Source: Lentisphaeria bacterium (GTDB lineage: Bacteria; Verrucomicrobiota; Lentisphaeria; Victivallales; UBA1829). Taken from it: 11,847 bases of DNA. Shown here in pieces: positions 7,635 through 11,847 of this stretch (position 1 is its first letter; each line of letters starts with the position of its first letter). The stretch is taken from the NCBI GenBank assembly GCA_019408975.1, contig DXVA01000008.1:21660-33506 (forward strand), read 5' to 3'. Both the position numbers and the translations under genes were made by a program. Below the pieces are notes generated by a model. That model was not told the DNA's origin. It made no database searches and saw only the letters and a program-made list of their open reading frames with translations.

Positions 7635-7647
7635 CTTGAGGACGCTT
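7626..7647 (+). promoter_or_regulatory. Small stem-loop holding the rpsG Shine-Dalgarno site
   Basis: AAGCG (7626-7630) pairs with CGCTT (7643-7647) around a 12-base loop that contains GAGGA (7638-7642), the likely ribosome site for rpsG, 12 bases before its ATG. This could modulate rpsG translation. A 5-bp stem alone is weak, so the structure is suggestive only. Confidence 0.5.
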
Positions 7648-7654
7648 AAATACA

Positions 7655-8125
7655 ATGAGAAGACGCAGAATAACAAAAAGAGAACTCACGCCGGACGTGA
7701 AGTACAACAGCGAATTGGTTGCTCGTCTCATCAATACCCTGATGCGCAATGGCAAGAAGTCCGTTGCCCAGAAGATCGTATATGGTGCTTTCGATGTGAT
7801 CAAGGCGAAAAAGAAAGATATGGAACCGCTTGAAGTTTTCCTTCAGGCTGTGGAAAATATCAAGCCGAAACTGGAAGTCAAGAGCCGTCGAGTCGGCGGA
7901 GCGACTTATCAGGTGCCTCTTGAAGTTCCCGCAGAAAGACAGGTTGCTCTGGCAATGCGCTGGATCGCCACCTATTCTCAGGCGAAAAAGGGTAAATCAA
8001 TGACGGATGCTCTCGCTTCCGAACTCCTTGATGCTTTCGATAATACAGGTTCATCCATTAAAAAGAAGGACGACACGCACAAGATGGCGCAAGCCAATAA
8101 AGCCTTTGCCCATTACAGATGGTAA
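7655..8125 (+). CDS. rpsG: 30S ribosomal protein S7
   Basis: Primary assembly protein of the 30S head, binding the 3' major domain of 16S rRNA; 156 residues, the usual family length. Recognised by an Arg-rich N-terminus, LNTLM-like helix with RNGKKSVAQKIVYGAF (31-46), the signature EVKSRRVGGATYQVPLEV (74-91) forming the RNA-contacting beta-hairpin, ALAMRW (98-103), and the conserved end MAQANKAFAHYRW (144-156). The start ATG at 7655 gives MRRRR rather than the more usual MPRR or MARR. Its SD, GAGGA at 7638-7642, is 12 bases away, slightly long, and lies in the loop of a small hairpin. In E. coli S7 represses its own operon by binding the preceding spacer; the structured spacer here would fit that, but this is inferred. 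Confidence 0.97.
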   Translation: MRRRRITKRELTPDVKYNSELVARLINTLMRNGKKSVAQKIVYGAFDVIKAKKKDMEPLEVFLQAVENIKPKLEVKSRRVGGATYQVPLEVPAERQVALAMRWIATYSQAKKGKSMTDALASELLDAFDNTGSSIKKKDDTHKMAQANKAFAHYRW

Positions 8126-8164
8126 TGCAGAGCTTTCTCAGAACAGCGAAGTCAATTTGAAATT
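8126..8164 (+). promoter_or_regulatory. rpsG-fusA spacer without a recognisable Shine-Dalgarno
   Basis: 39 bases. They contain AACAGCGAA (8142-8150), related to the elements before rpsL and rpsG, followed by AT-rich AGTCAATTTGAAATT up to the ATG. No GGAG-, AGGA- or GAGG-like site is present at a normal distance, unlike every other gene start in the window. Translation may depend on coupling to rpsG, on S1 and an unstructured leader, or on the shared element. Confidence 0.55.
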
Positions 8165-10282
8165 ATGACAGAACATAAAGCAAACGTAGATTATCAAGAA
8201 AATCCCGGTCGTATTACACCGATCGCGGAGGTCCGCAATATCGGTATCATGGCCCACATCGATGCCGGAAAGACAACTCTTTCAGAACGTATTCTCTTCT
8301 ATACCGGTATCAATCACAAGCTCGGTGAAGTTCATGAAGGCAATGCCACCATGGACTGGATGGTGCAGGAACAGGAACGCGGTATTACCATTACTTCTGC
8401 AGCAACCACCTGCTTCTGGAACAAGGACGGCAAGAAACACCGAATCAATCTGATCGATACTCCCGGGCACGTGGACTTTACTGCGGAAGTCGAACGTTCA
8501 CTCCGTGTTCTAGACGGCGCTGTTGCTGTTTTCTGTGCAGTCGGCGGTGTTCAGCCTCAGACTGAAACCGTCTGGAGACAGGCGAAGAAATATCATGTTC
8601 CCATTATTGCATTCGTCAATAAGATGGACAGAACCGGCGCAAACTTCTACAAAGTAGTTGATTCCATGCGCACAAAACTCAAAGCCAATGTAGTTCCGAT
8701 GGTGCTTCCGATCGGCGCCGAGGCCAATTTCGAAGGTCTTGTCGATGTCATGGAAGAAAAGGCTTATGAGTTCGATGACATGAACATCAAAGAAATTCCC
8801 GTTCCTGAAGACATGAAGGAAAAACTTGCCGAGGCAAGAGCTTTCATGATCGAACGTATCGCGGAAAATGACGAGTCCGTCATGGAAGTTTTCCTGAATG
8901 ATGAAGTTCCTCCCGTTGATCTCCTGAAAAAGGGACTTCGCAGTGCAGTCCTTTCCGGTCAGCTTGTTGCCGCGTTCTGCGGAACCGCATTCAAAAACAA
9001 AGGTGTTCAGCTTCTTCTCAATGCCGTAGTTGATTATCTTCCGTCTCCCGTCGATATCTGGGAAGTTCATGGAACGAATCCCGATACGGATCAGCCTGAA
9101 AGCCGCGAAGTCGGCGACGAGGTTCCGTTCTCGGCTCTTGCATTCAAGATCATGAACGATCCCTATGTCGGAAAGCTCATTTACTTCCGCGTATATTCCG
9201 GTGTCGCGACCAGCGGTGCTGTTGTATATAATCCCAGAACGCGCAAGCGCGAGCGTCTCGGACGCATCCTTCAGATGCACGCAAACAAGCGCGAAGAACG
9301 TAAAGAAATTTACAGCGGTGACATTGCCGCAGCTGTCGGTTTCAAGGATGTGAGAACCGGTGATACTCTCTGTGATGAAAACCATCCGATCGTTCTTGAA
9401 TCCATGAGCTTTCCCGAACCTGTTATTTCTATCGCCGTCGAGCCCAAAACCACGGCGGACAGAGATAAGCTTTACACCGCTCTCGGTGCTCTGTCCGATG
9501 AGGACCCGACCTTTACCATGAAGAGTGATGATGAAACCGGTCAGACCATTATTTCCGGTATGGGCGAGCTTCACCTTGAAATCATTATGGACCGTCTCCG
9601 CAGAGAGTTCAAAGTGGAAGCACAGTCCGGTCAGCCGCAGGTTTCCTACCGCGAATCGATCCTCAAGAAGGCGAACGCCGATTCCAAATTCGTCAGACAG
9701 TCCGGCGGTCGCGGTCAGTATGGTCATGTCATTATGGACGTCACTCCGATGGAGCGCGGTCATGGTGTCACCATTGAAAATAAAGTTGTCGGTGGCAATA
9801 TTCCGAAAGAGTACATCAAGCCGATTGAGCAGGGAATCAGAGAAGCTGCTCAGACAGGCATCCTTGCCGGATATCCCTGCATCGACTTCCATGTTGACAT
9901 TCTCGACGGATCTTACCACCCTGTGGACTCCTCGGAAATGGCGTTCAAGATTGCCGCTTCGATGGGTTTGAAAGATGCCTGCAAGAAAGCCGGCATGGTT
10001 CTTCTTGAGCCGATCATGAAGGTTGAGATCACAACGCCTGACGAGAACACCGGTGACATCATCGGCGACGTTACCTCCCGCCGCGGAGCGATCTCGGAAA
10101 TGTCCACTGAGGAAGGTACCACGATCATCACTGCAAATGTGCCGCTTTCCGAACTGTTCGGTTATGCGACCGCGATCCGTTCTCTGACAAAGGGCAGAGC
10201 CTCCTATGCAATGGAGCCGAGCCACTTTGAGCCTGTTCCGAAAACAATCCAAGAGAAAATAGTGGAGAAAAATAGCAAATGA
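8165..10282 (+). CDS. fusA: Elongation factor G
   Basis: GTPase that drives tRNA-mRNA translocation and, with the recycling factor, ribosome recycling; cytosolic, 705 residues (E. coli 704). GTPase motifs: AHIDAGKT (30-37), RGITI (72-76), DTPGH (98-102) with the catalytic His102, NKMD (152-155), and CGTAFKNKG (272-280). Later landmarks: GMGELHLEI (465-473) at the fusidic-acid hinge, domain IV QSGGRGQYGH (512-521), the tip SYHPVDSSE (583-591) with His585 equivalent to E. coli His583, and domain V LLEPIMKVE plus SLTKGRASY. It resembles the ordinary EF-G (type I). Compared with E. coli there are about 13 extra N-terminal residues; no other start exists between the preceding stop and Met29, so ATG 8165 is firm despite lacking an SD. 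tuf, which follows fusA in many bacteria, is absent; rpsJ overlaps the stop by four bases. Confidence 0.98.
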   Translation: MTEHKANVDYQENPGRITPIAEVRNIGIMAHIDAGKTTLSERILFYTGINHKLGEVHEGNATMDWMVQEQERGITITSAATTCFWNKDGKKHRINLIDTPGHVDFTAEVERSLRVLDGAVAVFCAVGGVQPQTETVWRQAKKYHVPIIAFVNKMDRTGANFYKVVDSMRTKLKANVVPMVLPIGAEANFEGLVDVMEEKAYEFDDMNIKEIPVPEDMKEKLAEARAFMIERIAENDESVMEVFLNDEVPPVDLLKKGLRSAVLSGQLVAAFCGTAFKNKGVQLLLNAVVDYLPSPVDIWEVHGTNPDTDQPESREVGDEVPFSALAFKIMNDPYVGKLIYFRVYSGVATSGAVVYNPRTRKRERLGRILQMHANKREERKEIYSGDIAAAVGFKDVRTGDTLCDENHPIVLESMSFPEPVISIAVEPKTTADRDKLYTALGALSDEDPTFTMKSDDETGQTIISGMGELHLEIIMDRLRREFKVEAQSGQPQVSYRESILKKANADSKFVRQSGGRGQYGHVIMDVTPMERGHGVTIENKVVGGNIPKEYIKPIEQGIREAAQTGILAGYPCIDFHVDILDGSYHPVDSSEMAFKIAASMGLKDACKKAGMVLLEPIMKVEITTPDENTGDIIGDVTSRRGAISEMSTEEGTTIITANVPLSELFGYATAIRSLTKGRASYAMEPSHFEPVPKTIQEKIVEKNSK

Positions 10283-10617
10283 GTACTAGAACCTCATCAA
10301 CAAAAACGGCTCAGAAGATACGCATTAAGCTTCAGGCCTATGAACACAGAATCCTCGACCAGTCTGTCGCAGAGATTCTCAACACAGCCCGCAGAACAGG
10401 CTCTGTTGTTGCCGGACCCATTCCGCTTCCGACCCGCATTGAGCGCATGACAGTCAACCGCTCTCCGCATGTCGACAAGAAGTCAATGGATCAGTTCGAG
10501 ATCAGAACGCACAAGCGTCTGATGGACATCATCAAACCGACGGCGAAGACGGTTGACGAGCTCAAGAAGCTCAATCTTCCTGCCGGTGTTGATATTTCAA
10601 TCAAGATTGGAAACTGA
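10279..10617 (+). CDS. rpsJ: 30S ribosomal protein S10
   Basis: 30S head protein that in many bacteria also pairs with NusB as a transcription antitermination factor; 112 residues against about 103 in E. coli, the difference being an N-terminal extension (MSTRTSSTKTAQ) rich in Ser and Thr. Family core: KIRIKLQAYEHRILDQ (13-28), GPIPLPTRIERMTV (46-59) with the extended loop, RSPHVDKKSMDQFEIRTHKR (61-80), and PAGVDISIKI at the end. The ATG overlaps the fusA TGA as ATGA, indicating translational coupling; a GGAG inside fusA (10264-10267) lies 11 bases upstream and supports the start. It is therefore expressed as the last gene of the str group rather than from a separate S10 leader. Confidence 0.97.
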   Translation: MSTRTSSTKTAQKIRIKLQAYEHRILDQSVAEILNTARRTGSVVAGPIPLPTRIERMTVNRSPHVDKKSMDQFEIRTHKRLMDIIKPTAKTVDELKKLNLPAGVDISIKIGN

Positions 10618-10702
10618 TTGCAAGATCAGTTTGGCCATATAACGGCGTTTTTTGGCACCAAGGTCCTTTTTTCCGAGAGGACATGTGCCTGAAAGGAGCA
10701 TT
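10618..10702 (+). promoter_or_regulatory. rpsJ-rplC spacer with competing pairings around the rplC ribosome site
   Basis: 85 bases with two T-runs (10648-10653, 10667-10672). GTCCT (10663-10667) can pair with AGGAC (10678-10682). Its TCCTTT (10664-10669) is also an exact complement of AAAGGA in the rplC SD (10692-10697). The GTCC can further close a weak bulged stem with GGCAC just before the second T-run. These uses exclude one another, which resembles a leader control region, but each stem is short. TATAAC (10638-10643) resembles a -10 hexamer without a good -35 partner. Confidence 0.4.
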
Positions 10703-11335
10703 ATGAAAGGTTTGATCGGAAAGAAAGTTGGCATGACGCAGGTCTATGACGAGAAGGGAATCCTGATTCCTGTCACAGTCATTGAGGCCGGCCCCTGTGT
10801 GGTCGTTGGCGTCAAGACCAAGGAACATGACGGTTATTCAGCCGTCCAGGTTGGTTTCGGTGTGAGGAAAGTGAAAAACACATCGAAGTCGGTTCTTGGA
10901 AATGTAAAGAAGGCGGGGCTTGAAAGCAATCCTCCGGCTTTCATCAGAGAGTTCCGCTCTGAAGAAGATCCCCAGGCGGAGATCGGCAGCCAGATCAAGG
11001 CTGACATCTTTGCCGAAGGCGAGTTTCTTGATATTTCCGGCACCACCAAGGGGAAAGGCTATGCCGGCGTTATGAAGAGATATCACTTTGCCGGCGGACG
11101 TGACGGACATGGCGGCGGATGGCATCGCAAGCCCGGCTCAATCGGTTGCCGCGAGAAACCCGGCAACATCATGAAGGGCAAAAAGCTGCCTGGACAACTC
11201 GGAAATGGCAACCGCACAGTCCAGAACCTTCGCATCGTAAGAGTTTCCGCTGATGAGAACTTGCTTTTCGTCAGAGGCGCGGTTCCCGGGCCGAACGGTG
11301 GAACTCTCCTCGTCAAGAAAGCCAAGAAAAGATAA
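10703..11335 (+). CDS. rplC: 50S ribosomal protein L3
   Basis: Early-assembly 50S protein whose extended loop reaches the peptidyl-transferase centre; 210 residues (E. coli 209). It begins MKGLIGKKVGMTQVYDEKG and holds PVTVIEAGPCVV (23-34), GTTKGKGYAGVMKRYHF (113-129), then the Gly/His-rich GGRDGHGGGWHRKPGSIG (131-148) and MKGKKLPGQLGN (157-168). The segment aligning with E. coli 148-150 (Gln-Asn-Gln, where Gln150 is methylated by PrmB) reads Cys-Arg-Glu, so PrmB-type Gln methylation would not apply there; this stretch varies among bacteria. ATG 10703 is chosen for its strong SD AAAGGAG (10692-10698) and canonical start; a TTG at 10652 or GTG at 10685 would only add atypical residues. First gene of the S10-type block after the str group, followed by rplD 32 bases on. 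Confidence 0.97.
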   Translation: MKGLIGKKVGMTQVYDEKGILIPVTVIEAGPCVVVGVKTKEHDGYSAVQVGFGVRKVKNTSKSVLGNVKKAGLESNPPAFIREFRSEEDPQAEIGSQIKADIFAEGEFLDISGTTKGKGYAGVMKRYHFAGGRDGHGGGWHRKPGSIGCREKPGNIMKGKKLPGQLGNGNRTVQNLRIVRVSADENLLFVRGAVPGPNGGTLLVKKAKKR

Positions 11336-11347
11336 TCCCCTTCGGGA
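11336..11347 (+). other. Short hairpin after rplC
   Basis: TCCC (11336-11339) pairs with GGGA (11344-11347) around CTTC, starting on the base after the rplC stop; a C(TTCG)G tetraloop register is the alternative. Without a T-run it is not a terminator. It may only space or stabilise the mRNA between rplC and rplD. Confidence 0.35.
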
Positions 11348-11367
11348 CCAACTAACAGGTGAATATA

Positions 11368-11847
11368 ATGTCTATGAATGTTGACATACTGAATATGAAG
11401 GGCGAGAAGGTCGGGGATTACACGATCGACGATACTTGCCTTGAATTCGACAAAGGCGCTCAGGCCGTTCATGACGCTGTCGTTGCTTTCCTCGCGGAGA
11501 ACCGTGCGGGAACGGCATCCGTCAAGACACGTGCGGAAGTTGCCGGAAGCGGCAAGAAGCCGTTCAAGCAGAAAGGACTCGGCCGCGCCCGCGCCGGCAG
11601 TGTCAGAAATCCGGTCTGGCGTCACGGCGGTCACAGCTTCGGCCCGAAACCGCGCGATTACGGCTTCAAGCTCAATGCCAAGGTGAAGAAGCTCGCTCTC
11701 AAGCGTTCTTTCTCCGATCGTCTCAATGACAAGGCGATTTTTGTGGTTGACAGTCTTGCCATTGCCGATCATAAGACCAAGAGTGCCGCGGCGGCTTTCA
11801 AAGCCATGAAGGTGGATGACGGCAAGCTTCTCGTTTCAGTCAAAGAG
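11368..11847 (+). CDS. rplD: 50S ribosomal protein L4, 3'-truncated by the window edge
   Basis: 50S protein whose loop lines the exit-tunnel constriction; in E. coli it also represses the S10 operon. 160 codons are present without a stop, so about 40-50 residues are missing compared with E. coli (201). It starts MSMNVDILNMKGEKVG. The tunnel loop is PFKQKGLGRARAGSVRNPVW (65-84), followed by GGHSFGPKPRDYGFKL (87-102), KVKKLALKRSFSDR (105-118) and the start of the globular C-terminal part. Where E. coli has PWRQKGTGRAR this protein has PFKQKGLGRAR, so Leu71 replaces the Thr at a macrolide-relevant site. AGGTGA (11357-11362) lies 5 bases before ATG 11368; the ATG at 11374 is a less well-placed alternative. 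Identity is clear from the loop and the position after rplC. Confidence 0.95.
   Translation, partial: MSMNVDILNMKGEKVGDYTIDDTCLEFDKGAQAVHDAVVAFLAENRAGTASVKTRAEVAGSGKKPFKQKGLGRARAGSVRNPVWRHGGHSFGPKPRDYGFKLNAKVKKLALKRSFSDRLNDKAIFVVDSLAIADHKTKSAAAAFKAMKVDDGKLLVSVKE

Noticed and set aside
8510..10252. A 580-codon minus-strand open frame opposite fusA
   Set aside because: Same register as the fusA codons and explained by codon bias; no leader or family resemblance.
10638..10643. TATAAC as the -10 of an S10-block promoter
   Set aside because: The only -35-like hexamer (TTGCAA, 10618-10623) is 14 bases away, too close, and no extended -10 is present; kept only as a remark in the spacer entry.
10643..10653. 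T-run at 10648-10653 as an intrinsic terminator
   Set aside because: The upstream bases form at best a 3-bp stem (GCC with GGC), too weak for termination.
10652..10702. TTG at 10652 as an earlier start of rplC
   Set aside because: It would add 17 atypical residues; ATG 10703 has a strong SD and the normal L3 N-terminus.

Overview
The window is one uninterrupted block of core transcription and translation genes, all on the + strand: rpoB (3' two-thirds, cut by the left edge) - rpoC - rpsL - rpsG - fusA - rpsJ - rplC - rplD (cut by the right edge). This is the join between the beta (RNA polymerase) operon, the str operon and the start of the S10 operon. I see no mobile element, CRISPR array, tRNA, rRNA or minus-strand gene, and no gap longer than about 125 bases.

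Organism: a bacterium with moderate G+C (about half, by eye), Shine-Dalgarno (SD) leaders on most genes, an RpoC trigger-loop insertion of the SI3 type as in Gram-negative groups, and a str operon lacking tuf (rpsL-rpsG-fusA-rpsJ, as in chlamydiae). Together with the long acidic RpoC tail this suggests the PVC superphylum, perhaps Lentisphaerota. That placement is inference from remembered families and is only moderately to weakly supported.

Layout: 1-2616 RpoB from about E. coli residue 469 to the end; 2638-7062 RpoC, GTG start, with a 64-residue C-terminus containing 34 Asp/Glu; 7063-7185 a spacer with a sigma70-like promoter, a perfect 10-bp inverted repeat overlapping it, and the rpsL leader; 7186-7587 S12; 7588-7654 a spacer with two stem-loops, the second presenting the rpsG ribosome site; 7655-8125 S7; 8165-10282 EF-G, no visible SD; 10279-10617 S10, overlapping fusA by ATGA; 10618-10702 an 85-base spacer with alternative pairings; 10703-11335 L3; 11368-11847 L4, incomplete.

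The genes jointly supply the catalytic core of RNA polymerase, the decoding-centre and head proteins of the 30S subunit, the translocase, and two 50S proteins near the peptidyl-transferase centre and exit tunnel. No new protein system is present. What is unexplained lies in the spacers (a short AACA(A)(C)GCGAA element before rpsL, rpsG and fusA; hairpins around rpsL; alternative structures before rplC) and in residues differing from E. coli at known drug-contact positions in RpoB, S12 and L4.
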